Source: Cyanosarcina radialis HA8281-LM2 (lineage in GTDB: Bacteria > Cyanobacteriota > Cyanobacteriia > Cyanobacteriales > CCAP-1448). Taken from it: 64,000 nucleotides of DNA. The notes beneath the pieces were generated by a model that was not told the DNA's origin, did no database searches, and worked only from the letters and a program-made list of their open reading frames with translations. Position numbers and translations under genes: made by a program. Position 1 is the first letter of the stretch. Each line of letters opens with the position of its first letter. Shown piece by piece: positions 9,020 to 19,140 of this stretch. The DNA lies in assembly GCA_019359615.1 (NCBI GenBank), contig JAHHHA010000003.1:1-64000 (forward strand), in the 5' to 3' direction.

Positions 9020-9970
9020 ATGGAATTTTTAAAATCACCCTTCTTGACTGAATTGTTACTAGGAGAAAATATTTTATTAGCTGGTGCGGGAGGAGGTTTT
9101 GATATCTTCTGTGGGTTGCCGCTTTATTTTGGTTTGCGAAATCTAGGGAAAAAAGTTTATCTTGCCAATCTTTCCTTTTCTTATCTTCCCGAAGATATTC
9201 AAAGTTTGTCGCCTTCTTTACTCAAAGTTACAGCCGACACTCCACAACCTCACGACTATTTTCCAGAACTGTATCTAGCTCAATGGTTTAGAGAGCGAGA
9301 TGAAGAAACTCCGATTTACTGTTTTGACAGAACTGGTTTCAAACCGCTGCTGGCTAGCTACCAAAAGTTAGTCGAACATCTAAATTTAGACACTATAGTT
9401 TTAGTAGATGGTGGTACGGATAGTCTGATGCGAGGAGATGAAATCGGTCTGGGAACGCCTCACGAAGATGTTACTAGCATTGCAGCGGTGAATAAGCTAC
9501 AAGTGCAACGAAAGATGTTAGTCTGTCTGGGATTTGGAGTAGATTATTATCATGGAGTTTGTCACGCTCACTTTTTAGAAGGCGTATCGGAATTAATTCG
9601 ATCGAATGGATATCTAGGAATGTTTTCCGTCGTTAAAGAGATGCCAGAAGTACAAAAATATCTAGGGGCAACTGAGTTCGTTTTTCAGAAAATGCCTAAT
9701 AATATTAGTATTGTATCGAGTTCGATATCATCGGCTATAGCCGGACATTATGGTGACTATCACGTTACTTCTAGAACTCAGGGTAGCCAGCTTTGGATAA
9801 ATCCTTTAATGCCTGTTTATTGGTGTTTTCAATTAGATAAAGTGGCCGCTCGAATACTTTACCTAGATGCGATCGAACCAACTAACAGTTATCGGGATCT
9901 GCTATTTGCGATCGAAGCCTGGGAATCGCGACGGAAAAACGTGCGAGGCTGGGAAGATATTCCTGTATAG
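9020..9970 (+). CDS. DUF1152 family protein
   Basis: 316 residues from ATG 9020 (MEFLKSPFLTELL). The frame is open back to 8924, but the added 32 residues are coded by a dispersed repeat. The family shows a Rossmann-like start (NILLAGAGGGFDIFCGLPLYFGLR), a conserved LVDGGTDSLMRGDE segment at about 139-152, and HYGDYH. The function of DUF1152 is unknown. The glycine-rich loop and the acidic GGTDSLM motif suggest a nucleotide- or sugar-phosphate-binding enzyme, but that is inference. The gene stands 120 bp after the HerA-like ATPase and may share its transcript. Confidence 0.75.
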   Translation: MEFLKSPFLTELLLGENILLAGAGGGFDIFCGLPLYFGLRNLGKKVYLANLSFSYLPEDIQSLSPSLLKVTADTPQPHDYFPELYLAQWFRERDEETPIYCFDRTGFKPLLASYQKLVEHLNLDTIVLVDGGTDSLMRGDEIGLGTPHEDVTSIAAVNKLQVQRKMLVCLGFGVDYYHGVCHAHFLEGVSELIRSNGYLGMFSVVKEMPEVQKYLGATEFVFQKMPNNISIVSSSISSAIAGHYGDYHVTSRTQGSQLWINPLMPVYWCFQLDKVAARILYLDAIEPTNSYRDLLFAIEAWESRRKNVRGWEDIPV

Positions 9971-10006
9971 GAAGCATCGCCACCTGTTTTCTCTTCACCT
10001 GTATCA

Positions 10007-10099
10007 GGCTCCCCTCTCCAGTACAAAGAAACTTCCTTTCCCCTCTCCTCGCAGGAGAGGGCTTCTTTGAGGTGGGAGAGGGGTTGGGGGTGAGGGCAG
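10007..10099. repeat. CCCTCTCC...GGAGAGGG dispersed palindrome, copy 2 (expanded)
   Basis: Outer arms GCTCCCCTCTCC and GGAGAGGGGTTGGGGGTGAG enclose an inner pair CCCCTCTCCTCGCAGGAGAGGG, so one palindrome seems to sit inside another. The element lies between the convergent DUF1152 and hydrolase genes and could act as a bidirectional hairpin terminator. Confidence 0.65.
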
Positions 10100-10116
10100 G
10101 ATGCATCAGCGCAGCT

Positions 10117-11019
10117 TTACGAATCGAGCGATCGCATAAATTTCTCGATTAACCCAATCGTCACCGCTGGCAGTTCTAACTGAGGCGTTAGTCCGACATC
10201 ATCTAGAGTTTGAAAATGCCGGATCGCTTTGGGATTTAAAGCGGCTAGACGCTGGCCGATTTCCGGGCCGGTAAATTGAGACTTTTGCCCCCAGACGATC
10301 GCGGTAGGAACATTTAACTGAGTAACGTACAGCGACAGATCGAAGCACAAATCTCCCCGCACAAAAGACAAAGCTGCATATTCGGCGTTTGGTTGCCTAG
10401 CCGATTCTAGATAGGCATCGACGATTTCTTGATACACTCGTGCTGAACGAGCAAATTGCCGCTGTTCTAAGAAGGTGCGAATACCAGCCTCGGTTGCTAC
10501 TCCAGTGCTGTAGATCAATCGATCTAACACCGGGACGCTGACCAATTGGGCAAAGAAACTTCGAGTATAGTTTTCTCCAAAGTCAGACAAACCCGCCGGA
10601 GTCGTCAGAATGAGCGATTTGAACAATTCAGGACGATCGATCGCGCATCTAATGGTAAAAGCTGCGGTCAGGGAAGAAGCAACTACAGGTACGGGTGCGG
10701 TGCAGGTTTGCTCGACAAACTCAATAATAGTGGTGAGATAGTCATCAATTTGGTAACTCCGGGCTGGATGTTCCGAACGACCCCAACCCAGTAAATCTGG
10801 GGCTAAAATTCGATACTCGCTAGCAAAAGCTGGGTAAACTTTCGACCACTCATAGGCCGACGAACCGCCGCCAAAGCCGTGGAGGAATAACAACGTCGGC
10901 AAATTTTGTGATTCTAGTCGTTCTGGAGAGCGCCAGAGTTCTCCTGAGTTGGTGTAATACACCATTCTGCCGAGAGAAGTAACGATCGATTGCTGTTCAA
11001 AACCAGGGGGCAAAATCAT
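10117..11019 (-). CDS. Alpha/beta-hydrolase fold protein with altered triad
   Basis: 300 residues. The fold is clear: oxyanion HGFGGGSS (47-54), DLLGWGRS, nucleophile elbow VVASSLTAAF with S116 at the top, a cap region, and VPTAIVWG before the acid site. Two usual triad residues are absent. The WGxxD position is Ser (WGQKS, S247), and the GH.P histidine position is Leu (VGLTPQLELP, L277). It is therefore either a non-hydrolytic member or uses other residues. The ATG start directly follows an 8-bp tandem repeat, so no clear ribosome binding site is visible. No neighbour points to a pathway. Confidence 0.85.
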   Translation of the reverse strand: MILPPGFEQQSIVTSLGRMVYYTNSGELWRSPERLESQNLPTLLFLHGFGGGSSAYEWSKVYPAFASEYRILAPDLLGWGRSEHPARSYQIDDYLTTIIEFVEQTCTAPVPVVASSLTAAFTIRCAIDRPELFKSLILTTPAGLSDFGENYTRSFFAQLVSVPVLDRLIYSTGVATEAGIRTFLEQRQFARSARVYQEIVDAYLESARQPNAEYAALSFVRGDLCFDLSLYVTQLNVPTAIVWGQKSQFTGPEIGQRLAALNPKAIRHFQTLDDVGLTPQLELPAVTIGLIEKFMRSLDS

Positions 11020-11020
11020 A

Positions 11021-11157
11021 GATGGAGAGATGGGGAGATGGGGAGATGGGGAGATGGGGAGATGGGGAGATGGGGAGAGAGCAGAGCATTCTTAACTCCT
11101 GACTTCTGACTCCTGACTCCTGACTTCTGAACTTCTGAACTCCTGAACTTCTCGTGC
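11021..11157. repeat. 8-bp (GATGGGGA) tandem repeat and CTTCTGA/CTCCTGA heptamer run
   Basis: About six copies of GATGGGGA at 11031-11078 are followed, after a spacer, by alternating CTCCTGA and CTTCTGA units at 11095-11153. The same two unit types recur together at 59035-59200 in the opposite orientation. Confidence 0.85.
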
Positions 11158-11310
11158 AACTATTGGTCACTTTTTCTTCCACATATTGGTCACTTTTTAT
11201 TACTGTCAAAGCCGATCGAACAGCTTAATCTGGAAATCGTGAGGTCAATTCCACCCTCAATCTAACAACTTATCTAGCGATTACCAGCCTCTAGAGAGAG
11301 AGGAACGAAT
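11158..11310. other. Spacer with a 15-bp direct repeat
   Basis: TATTGGTCACTTTTT occurs at 11161-11175 and again at 11184-11198. Nothing else is recognisable before the small open frame at 11311. Confidence 0.5.
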
Positions 11311-11493
11311 ATGGAATTTAAAATAGGTTATATCGGCTCCAAGCTTTATCGATTGGGATGGCGAAGCAGCATCCACCAGGATCTTTCCTGGGAAGGGCAT
11401 TTGCTACTGAGTATCTTTTTGTACTACCGTCGCGGCTATTCAGATGGCTCTGAGTGGATGGCAGAGTGCGATTTAGAAGCAAGTCGTCGATAA
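11311..11493 (+). CDS. Possible small protein, unknown function
   Basis: 60 codons with a good ribosome binding site (GAGAGGA about 7 bases before ATG). The product has a basic, aromatic N-terminal half (KIGYIGSKLYRLGWRSS), a short hydrophobic stretch (HLLLSIFLYYRRG) and an acidic end. I recognise no family. It precedes the membrane protein at 11573 by 80 bp on the same strand. The only support is the start signal and the neighbourhood. Confidence 0.35.
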   Translation: MEFKIGYIGSKLYRLGWRSSIHQDLSWEGHLLLSIFLYYRRGYSDGSEWMAECDLEASRR

Positions 11494-11572
11494 TCGTTGC
11501 CAGCCCCAAATTTTTAACGATCGCGGCAGCTACCTATAGGTATAATTTATCTCAGTCGAGCAGGAAAGCAAC

Positions 11573-12118
11573 GTGGTACGAGCGTCGTCTTGGTGGCAGC
11601 AACTCCTTAATCCGATCCCCAGATCGCTCCCGATCGAATTACAGTGGCAACGTTTCCCTACTTGGAAGCGGAAGCATTTTGCCAAGATAAGCCGTCAAAT
11701 AGCGACGGCTTTAGCGATCGTCCTCATCGGCTTGTGGTTCTGGAAGTTATGGCTGGCAATAGCTACTGGCTTACTGGTGACGTGGCTGGTTTACCGGATG
11801 CAGCAACCAGATTGGCGAGCCTATTGGTTGGGCTGGCTGCGATTTGCCAGAAATCTAGTCTGCGATTTATATACCACTAATCCCCAGTTAACTTTAGCCT
11901 TGGGCTGCGGCGGTATAGCTGCCTTGGGAACTTACATCGCTGTCTCGATCTGGGTTGAAGTCCCCAATCACGGGCTGGCGACGTGGTTGATCCTGCAAAG
12001 CTTCGGCACTTTGGGAATTTCGTTCTTATTGGTTTGGCAAATCCTCAGCAACCGTCGGGCAAATCGACAGCCAGCTAATGTATCTAAATTGCCCTTAGAT
12101 CGATCTGACAGATATTGA
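11573..12118 (+). CDS. Membrane protein of unknown function
   Basis: 181 residues starting at GTG (VRASSWWQQLL). A tryptophan- and arginine-rich N-terminal 45 residues precedes hydrophobic segments at about 45-75 (two close helices, IATALAIVLIGLWFW and LWLAIATGLLVTWLVY), 105-127 (LTLALGCGGIAALGTYIAVSI) and 135-157. Four membrane helices are likely, with a positively charged C-terminus (SNRRANRQ). I know no name for the family. It is followed by a strong inverted repeat that may end its transcript. Confidence 0.65.
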   Translation: MVRASSWWQQLLNPIPRSLPIELQWQRFPTWKRKHFAKISRQIATALAIVLIGLWFWKLWLAIATGLLVTWLVYRMQQPDWRAYWLGWLRFARNLVCDLYTTNPQLTLALGCGGIAALGTYIAVSIWVEVPNHGLATWLILQSFGTLGISFLLVWQILSNRRANRQPANVSKLPLDRSDRY

Positions 12119-12139
12119 TGGAAGTTAAAAAAATAATTA

Positions 12140-12200
12140 GGTAATTCTTGTGGGATAGCCCTCTGGGCTGTCCCAGTCAAAGGGCTATCCCACAATTACC
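12140..12200. repeat. 61-bp inverted repeat (GTGGGATAGCCC type)
   Basis: Arms GGTAATTcTTGTGGGATAGCCCT (12140-12162) and AGGGCTATCCCACAATTACC (12181-12200) form a long hairpin just after the stop at 12118. Related half-copies (TTCTTGTGGGATAGGC.., CTTGTGAGGTAGGC..) occur at 12340-12390 and 19160-19200. It could serve as a terminator but lacks a T-run. Confidence 0.7.
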
Positions 12201-12300
12201 GGATTTAATTCTTAACCTTCATAAATATCTGCTGCCATCTCGAACGATCGGCGATCGAAGCAGCAGAGAAAATGGTTGCTAGAAGTTATGGTATGAGAAG

Positions 12301-12324
12301 CAATACGGGCTATTACCCGTATTG
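12301..12324 (-). terminator. Hairpin downstream of cpeZ
   Basis: CAATACGGG and CCCGTATTG are exact inverted arms around six bases, about 70 bp after the cpeZ stop on the minus strand. No T-run follows, so a terminator role is only possible. Confidence 0.35.
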
Positions 12325-12390
12325 AGTGAAATACATTCTTGTGGGATAGGCTTCCAGCTTGTCCCAGCGATCGGGCGGTATCCCAAACTA

Positions 12391-13005
12391 TTATCCGTCC
12401 GATCGCTTATATTTCATCACCAGATCTAACCGCGATAAAGCACTCGTAGCAGACTCTCGCACGTAAGGATCTACCGATTCATCATTGGCAAAATCGTTGA
12501 GAACTTCCAGACATCGCGGATCGCTAAAAGCTGCCAGCGCGTTGACAATGGCTACTTGCACCGCCACATTATCGGTAGTCTTGAGAGATTCTACCAAAAT
12601 CTCAAAAGCTGGCGTGCCGATTTGCCCCAAAGCCATCACCGCTGCAATATGTACCACCGGATTAGAATCTGCGATCGCAGCCTTTAATCCTTGCAAACCA
12701 GCTTCGGGAAAAGACAATTCGGGATAGTTGACCGCAATTTGCGCCAGCACCTTCGCCGCACTGCCCCGCACCGTGACATTCTCGCTATTGAGCAAAGCCT
12801 CAACCACCGCTGGAACTGCGTCTTCCCCGATTACCCCCAAAGCTTTAACCGCCGCCCGTCGATAGTGTACGTCATCCTCATCGAGAACGCTTACCAGCCG
12901 AGGAATCGTATTTTCGTCGCGAGACTCAGCGATCGCTAACATTGCCCTTTCCTGAAGGTAGGGATTTGGATGTTTGAGTTGTTCAAATAAATCGTTTGTA
13001 GTCAT
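12391..13005 (-). CDS. cpeZ: CpeZ, phycoerythrin lyase-associated HEAT-repeat protein
   Basis: 204 residues made of HEAT/EZ repeats (for example HYRRAAVKALGVIGEDAVPAV, TVRGSAAKVLAQI, VHIAAVMALGQIG, VQVAIVNALAAF). Proteins of the CpcE/CpeZ class help attach phycobilins to phycobiliprotein cysteines. CpeZ works with CpeY and is reported to stabilise or chaperone phycoerythrin subunits. Its assignment as CpeZ rather than CpcE rests on size, on the neighbouring CpeY and on cpeBA upstream on the same strand. It starts 200 bp after the cpeY stop, with a CTCTCC/GGAGAG palindrome in the gap. ATG start. Confidence 0.88.
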   Translation of the reverse strand: MTTNDLFEQLKHPNPYLQERAMLAIAESRDENTIPRLVSVLDEDDVHYRRAAVKALGVIGEDAVPAVVEALLNSENVTVRGSAAKVLAQIAVNYPELSFPEAGLQGLKAAIADSNPVVHIAAVMALGQIGTPAFEILVESLKTTDNVAVQVAIVNALAAFSDPRCLEVLNDFANDESVDPYVRESATSALSRLDLVMKYKRSDG

Positions 13006-13160
13006 CAGAGGAGTTTAGGAGTTTAGAAGAAGGAGTGTAAAGCATTATCGCCTCTCGCACAAACCAATAAATCTTCAACATCATCTGTGTTTATCTGTGT
13101 GCATCTGTGGTTAAAACTCAAGGCAATTTACCAACTTAGGATTGAGAGACTGCTCTTATC

Positions 13161-13198
13161 TCCCCTCTCCTTGCAGGAGAGGGGCTGGGGGTGAGGTC
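13161..13198. repeat. CCCTCTCC...GGAGAGGGG dispersed palindrome, copy 3
   Basis: TCCCCTCTCCTTGCAGGAGA with the GGGGCTGGGGGTGAGG tail, between cpeY and cpeZ. Just before it (13078-13112) is a run of ATCTGTG units. Confidence 0.7.
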
Positions 13199-13206
13199 GA
13201 GAGGGA

Positions 13207-14475
13207 CTAAGAGTAAAGGCTAGCCTTAGCCCGAATCAACCAATCTTCATCATCAGCCGCGATCGCAACCCCACTAAGATCGCCAAGTCGTTCTAGCGCC
13301 ATTAAAGCCGCATATTTTAGATCCCAGATTTTAGTGGCCAAGCAAGCTTTTAAATCGAGAATTGCCCGACTGTCGCCCAATTCCCCCAAAGCGATTGCCG
13401 CCGCCGCGCGGGATTTTTGAAATTGCGGTTGCGGGTGGTGCAAAGCCTCCACTAACAAATCGTAGGCGGGAGCGTGTTTGAGCCACCCAAATAGCTTAAC
13501 GACGTGAAAATGAGCGCCATAATCGCCATAAGCTTCTTCTTTATAGGTAGCAAACAAGGCAGCGGGGGCAGCTTCAGCATGATGCTCGATAATGGTTTTA
13601 GTAGCCAGATAGCAGCGCCCGAAATCCGTTTCGTACAACTCTCGGATCAGAAATGGCAGCGTCGGAGTGCGATCGTAGGCGTGTACCAGATCTAGATCTT
13701 CAGGGCGATCGCGCAAAACTTGCTCTAAATACGGTCTGACGCTCTCAAACGTCAACTTCCCCGCTGCCACTCCTGCATCAGCCAACTGACGAATTCCCCG
13801 CAGGCGAAAAACCAAGGATACCGGACATCGAGAGATCTGAGGAATAGCATCGTAATAGCGAGCGTCGATTAAATCTTGAATCGATAGCCGCCGCCCCAAT
13901 ACATTAGAATGCTGCAACATCTCGACCACTTGCTGCATTTGCGTCATATCCCCAGTCAAACGGCAAACGGCAGAAATAGCGGCGCTAGCTGTAGGGGGAT
14001 CTTCATTATCTGTAAACCGACGAATTCGATCGAGGGCTGGTTGGTAATTCAACTTCGTCAAAGTGTGAATAATTACCCGATAGGTTTGCCCTGGTTTGTC
14101 TAGCAACTGAGCCACTTCTGCCAAAACCTCTGGATCTTCAGTGCCAATCTCGCCGATCGCCCAGACAGCATTTTCTACTGTATAGCAATCTTCATCCTGC
14201 AAACAGGTACGGATGGCGCTCAGAGATTCCTTAGCCTGAAGCCGTCCCAGCGTCTCTATCGACTTGCGACGCACGATCCGATTATCTAGAGATCGATCGG
14301 TAGTCTGTACCGCCCGCATCAAAGCCTGAATCGATCGCTCGGTCGGGAAGTTTACCAGATGAGCAGCAGCAACGTAGCGAGAATCATCCTCGTTTAACTG
14401 TGCTATGGGCGTATCTAAAATTGCGATCGCCTGCTCTTCCGTCAGATTAAACAGGCCCGAAAAGCGTTTATCCAT
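13207..14475 (-). CDS. cpeY: CpeY, phycoerythrobilin lyase subunit
   Basis: 422 residues beginning MDKRFSGLFNLTEEQAIAIL, with HEAT/EZ repeats throughout (RIVRRKSIETLGRL, VENAVWAIGEIG, ASAAISAVCRL, SRAAAAIALGELG, LKYAALMALERLG) and the conserved central stretches VLGRRLSIQDLIDARYYDAI and PTLPFLIRELYETDFGRCYL. Known members attach phycoerythrobilin to the alpha-subunit Cys82 of C-phycoerythrin, with CpeZ assisting. It lies downstream of cpeBA on the same strand, with repeats of the GGAGTTC type between, so it may be co-transcribed or have its own promoter. Length and sequence match CpeY better than the shorter CpcE. Confidence 0.93.
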   Translation of the reverse strand: MDKRFSGLFNLTEEQAIAILDTPIAQLNEDDSRYVAAAHLVNFPTERSIQALMRAVQTTDRSLDNRIVRRKSIETLGRLQAKESLSAIRTCLQDEDCYTVENAVWAIGEIGTEDPEVLAEVAQLLDKPGQTYRVIIHTLTKLNYQPALDRIRRFTDNEDPPTASAAISAVCRLTGDMTQMQQVVEMLQHSNVLGRRLSIQDLIDARYYDAIPQISRCPVSLVFRLRGIRQLADAGVAAGKLTFESVRPYLEQVLRDRPEDLDLVHAYDRTPTLPFLIRELYETDFGRCYLATKTIIEHHAEAAPAALFATYKEEAYGDYGAHFHVVKLFGWLKHAPAYDLLVEALHHPQPQFQKSRAAAAIALGELGDSRAILDLKACLATKIWDLKYAALMALERLGDLSGVAIAADDEDWLIRAKASLYS

Positions 14476-14479
14476 ACAT

Positions 14480-14590
14480 CAATGAGTTCGGAGTTCGGAG
14501 TTCGGAGTTCGGAGTTCGGAATTTGGAGTTCGGTATATGCCCCATGCCCGCTCGGCTGAGCCTGTCGAAGCCTATGCCCCATGCCCAAAT
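14480..14590. repeat. GAGTTCG tandem repeat and CCCCATGC-type repeat between cpeA and cpeY
   Basis: About six copies of GAGTTCG/GAATTTG (14483-14532), followed by TATGCCCCATGCCC units flanking a GCTCGGCTGAGCCTGTCGAA palindromic stretch. It shows no coding potential. Confidence 0.75.
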
Positions 14591-14714
14591 ACAATAGACC
14601 TGGAAATTCTTTGCTGTTACTTCTACCTTATCAGGTCTAGCAATCAGCCCAGGATATCCAGGTCTAGCAGGTAGTAAACTACCCAATTACGACATCACAA
14701 ATTCGATCGTCTGA

Positions 14715-15251
<537 letters not shown>

Positions 15252-15277
15252 TTAGTTTGCTTGCCTATTGCAAGGGT

Positions 15278-16273
<996 letters not shown>

Positions 16274-18127
16274 ATGAGAATTCTGTTAGTCGAAGACGAT
16301 CGCTTTACTGGTTCGGCCTTAGTCGATAACTTGACGGCGCATCAATATCTAGTCGATCTGGCAACCGATGGCGAGACGGGCCTGCAACTAGTAAGGGAAT
16401 TAAACTACGACTTGGTAATGTTAGATGTGATGCTGCCCAAACTGGATGGCATTAGCGTCTGCCAGCGTCTCCGCGCTCAGGGATATGAAAGTTCGATTTT
16501 ATTGCTAACGGCCAAAGACAGCAGTAGCGATCGCGTCTTGGGATTAGATGCTGGGGCTGATGATTATGTCGTCAAACCCTTTGACTTACCAGAGTTAATG
16601 GCGCGGATTCGGGCCTTGTTGCGACGGGGCAGGGGAATATCGACTTCAGCAATTTTCTGGGAAAATATTTGTTTCGATCCAGTCAGTACCGAAGTCTCCT
16701 GCGACGGGCGATCGATCCACCTCACCCCCAAAGAATATAGCCTGCTAGAACTGTTTCTGCGGCATCCCAAACGCATCTTTAGCCGCAGTAACATTCTCGA
16801 TCGCCTCTGGGACATGGCAGAATCTCCTGGGGAAGAAACCGTCAGCAGCCACATTTATAGCGTCCGGCAAAAACTCAAGGCAGCCGGAGCGATCGATCCG
16901 ATCGAAACGGTACACGGTTTGGGATATCGGCTGAAAACCCTTTGCTTACCACCAGAAAGCGCAGATGCAGCCCCTCGCCAAGGGCAAAAGAAACGCAGCG
17001 AACGCCAGAGCAATATCGCTCGGCTGGCTAAGACTTGGGAAAAATTCAAGCCCAAGTTTTTAAGCCAAGTTACCACTTTAGAAAACACCGTCAACTTTTG
17101 GATTGCTGGGAATTTAGTCCCCGAACAGCAACAAATAGCGGAACAAACCGCCCATAAATTAGTTGGTTCTCTAGGCCTTTTGGGTTGGAGGGAAGGATCG
17201 CATCTGGCCAGGCAGATCGAACTGTTATTCCAGCAGGAAGAGATCGAAGAAACCGCCCAAGTGCAATGGGCAATCGATCGGATCGGCGCTCTCAGGCAAG
17301 GAATCGATCGAGTTGATGGCACAACACCAGCCGAATATTCACTACCCGATGCCCCCCTGCTGTCGATCGTCGATGACGACTTGATGTTAGCAGAGGAAAT
17401 CGGCCGGGAGGCGACGATTTGGGGAATGCGCGTCCAGATAGCGACAGATCCGAACGGGGCGCGAGAGGCCATAGCCGCAACCCCTCCCGATATCATCCTC
17501 CTCGACCTCAATTTCCCCGATTCGCCAGAAGATGGGCTGGCGTTGCTGCGAGAACTGGGACAACAATTCCCCCAAATTCCCGTCCTCGTATTTACCGTTC
17601 GAGAAAGTTTGAGCGATCGAGTGGAGGTAGTACGCCTGGGAGGATCGGCTTTTCTGCACAAACCCTTATCAACCCATCAAATTTTGCAAGCTGTTACCGA
17701 AACCCTTTCTCAAACTCATCGTCCTCCAGCCAATCGGATTATGGTAGTGGAATGCGATCGAGCATTTTTAGCCAACTTGAAGCAGTTGTTGCAGCCTTGG
17801 GGAGTTGAGGTCATCGCTTTGGAAAATCCCCAACAATTTTGGGAGGTTTTGCAAACAACGAGGCCAGATCTGTTGGTCGTCGGTGGTGAGTTGCCCGACT
17901 TTAGCAGCATCGATCTGTGCCAAGTAGTGCGCCACGATCCCCAGTGGAAAGATTTACCAATTTTGGTCGTCACCGAGCGGCTGGATATGACTTTAATGCA
18001 AGAAGCATTTGCCGCTGGAGCTAACGATTCGATCGAAAAATCGATGAGCGATCCCGACTTAATCAATCGAATTATTAGTCGGTTGCCAAAGACCCGATCT
18101 CCAAAGACGATCGCCTCAGCTAACTAA
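16274..18127 (+). CDS. RcaC-like response regulator: REC, OmpR-type DNA-binding, Hpt, REC, degenerate REC
   Basis: 617 residues from ATG 16274 (MRILLVEDD). The frame is open 29 codons further up, but that part is coded by a CCCCATGC repeat. Order: receiver 1-115 with D51 (LDVMLPKLDG) and K in VVKPF; OmpR/PhoB winged helix at about 130-225 (LTPKEYSLLELFLRHP, GLGYRLK); Hpt at about 255-355 with H294 (AHKLVGSLG); second receiver at about 362-485 with D411 (LLDLNFPDS); third receiver at about 492-610 with Gly at the phosphoacceptor site (LVVGGELPDF). This is the architecture of RcaC, the DNA-binding regulator of complementary chromatic acclimation. It lies divergent to cpeBA, a plausible target. 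Cyanobacteria hold several paralogues of this architecture, so orthology is not proven. Confidence 0.85.
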   Translation: MRILLVEDDRFTGSALVDNLTAHQYLVDLATDGETGLQLVRELNYDLVMLDVMLPKLDGISVCQRLRAQGYESSILLLTAKDSSSDRVLGLDAGADDYVVKPFDLPELMARIRALLRRGRGISTSAIFWENICFDPVSTEVSCDGRSIHLTPKEYSLLELFLRHPKRIFSRSNILDRLWDMAESPGEETVSSHIYSVRQKLKAAGAIDPIETVHGLGYRLKTLCLPPESADAAPRQGQKKRSERQSNIARLAKTWEKFKPKFLSQVTTLENTVNFWIAGNLVPEQQQIAEQTAHKLVGSLGLLGWREGSHLARQIELLFQQEEIEETAQVQWAIDRIGALRQGIDRVDGTTPAEYSLPDAPLLSIVDDDLMLAEEIGREATIWGMRVQIATDPNGAREAIAATPPDIILLDLNFPDSPEDGLALLRELGQQFPQIPVLVFTVRESLSDRVEVVRLGGSAFLHKPLSTHQILQAVTETLSQTHRPPANRIMVVECDRAFLANLKQLLQPWGVEVIALENPQQFWEVLQTTRPDLLVVGGELPDFSSIDLCQVVRHDPQWKDLPILVVTERLDMTLMQEAFAAGANDSIEKSMSDPDLINRIISRLPKTRSPKTIASAN

Positions 18128-18135
18128 TTTAAAAT

Positions 18136-19140
18136 TTATAATTCGATCGCGACTTTCCCCAAGTGAGAACCGCTCTTGAGGTAGTTATAGGCCTGGGCTG
18201 CATCAACAAAGGGAAACACCCGATCGATCGCGGGTTTTAACTGACTGCTAGCGATCGCCAAATTCATTTCTTCAAACATATCTCGATTGCCGACATAAAT
18301 ACCGTTGACGGTAATGCTTTTGAATAGAATCGGCAGCGGGTTGATTTCGCCAGTAAAGCCAGAGAGAACGCCGATTAAATGTATTTGTCCCCCATAGCGC
18401 ACTGCCTGGAGCGATTTGTCCAGCGTTCCCGCCCCGCCGACTTCGACCACACAGTCGGCTCCAACGCGATCGGTAAGATCGTAAACCTGTTTTTCCCAAT
18501 CGGGCGTAGTTTGGTAATTTATCGTCTCATCGGCTCCCAATTGCCGCATTCGTTCTAGCTTCTCGTCACTGCTAGAGGTAGCAATTACTTTGGCTCCCCG
18601 TGACTTCGCGAACTGAGTTGCAAAAACAGAAACTCCGCCCGTACCCAACACCAGCACGGTTTCCCCGGCTTGCAGGTTGCCCTTGACCATCAGAGCGTGC
18701 CAGGCCGTCACCCCAGCACAGGGCAAGGTAGCACCTTCAACATAACTGAGACGATCGGGTAGTTTGACTACACCTTGTTGGTCTAGCACGACGTATTCTG
18801 CCAGCATTCCATCGATCGCGCCGCCCAGATCGGAGGACATGACCTCGCGGCCGATCCTACCGGAAATCCAGTTTTGAAAGAAGGTAGCCGCAACCCTATC
18901 GCCTACTTTAACTCGATTGACTCCATCGCCAATAGCTACGATATCTCCAGCCCCATCAGACATGGGAATTAGAGGCGATTTTTGTCCGGTGTATTCGCCC
19001 CGCTGCACGATTAAATCTCGGTAATTGAGCGAGGTCGCCCGCACTCGAATCATCACCTGCCCGAAGCTAGGTTCCGGCTCTGGCTGTTCCACCAGATCTA
19101 GATCGTTTTTGCCATTGGTTATGTAAGCTTTCATCGTCAT
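18136..19140 (-). CDS. Zinc-independent MDR-family dehydrogenase / quinone oxidoreductase
   Basis: 334 residues from ATG 19138-19140 (MTMKAYITNG); a second ATG at 19134 is also possible. The frame is open to 19218, but the extra part includes a GAGGTAGGCATC repeat. Medium-chain dehydrogenase/reductase: GroES-like N-terminal domain (NYRDLIVQRGEY, VGDRVAATFF) and Rossmann domain with VLGTGGVSVFATQFA as the dinucleotide loop, then an ATSSSDEK region that favours NADPH. The zinc-ligand cysteines of true alcohol dehydrogenases are absent. The substrate is unknown. It converges on the RcaC-like gene with only 8 bp between the stops. Confidence 0.85.
   Translation of the reverse strand: MTMKAYITNGKNDLDLVEQPEPEPSFGQVMIRVRATSLNYRDLIVQRGEYTGQKSPLIPMSDGAGDIVAIGDGVNRVKVGDRVAATFFQNWISGRIGREVMSSDLGGAIDGMLAEYVVLDQQGVVKLPDRLSYVEGATLPCAGVTAWHALMVKGNLQAGETVLVLGTGGVSVFATQFAKSRGAKVIATSSSDEKLERMRQLGADETINYQTTPDWEKQVYDLTDRVGADCVVEVGGAGTLDKSLQAVRYGGQIHLIGVLSGFTGEINPLPILFKSITVNGIYVGNRDMFEEMNLAIASSQLKPAIDRVFPFVDAAQAYNYLKSGSHLGKVAIEL

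Noticed and set aside
11031-11078. Possible CRISPR or iteron array (GATGGGGA)
   Set aside because: Units are contiguous 8-mers without spacers, and the same units occur elsewhere between unrelated genes.
12391-14475. Phycocyanin lyase genes cpcE/cpcF
   Set aside because: The 422-residue protein matches CpeY in length and start sequence, and both genes follow cpeBA; CpcE is shorter and normally follows cpcBA.
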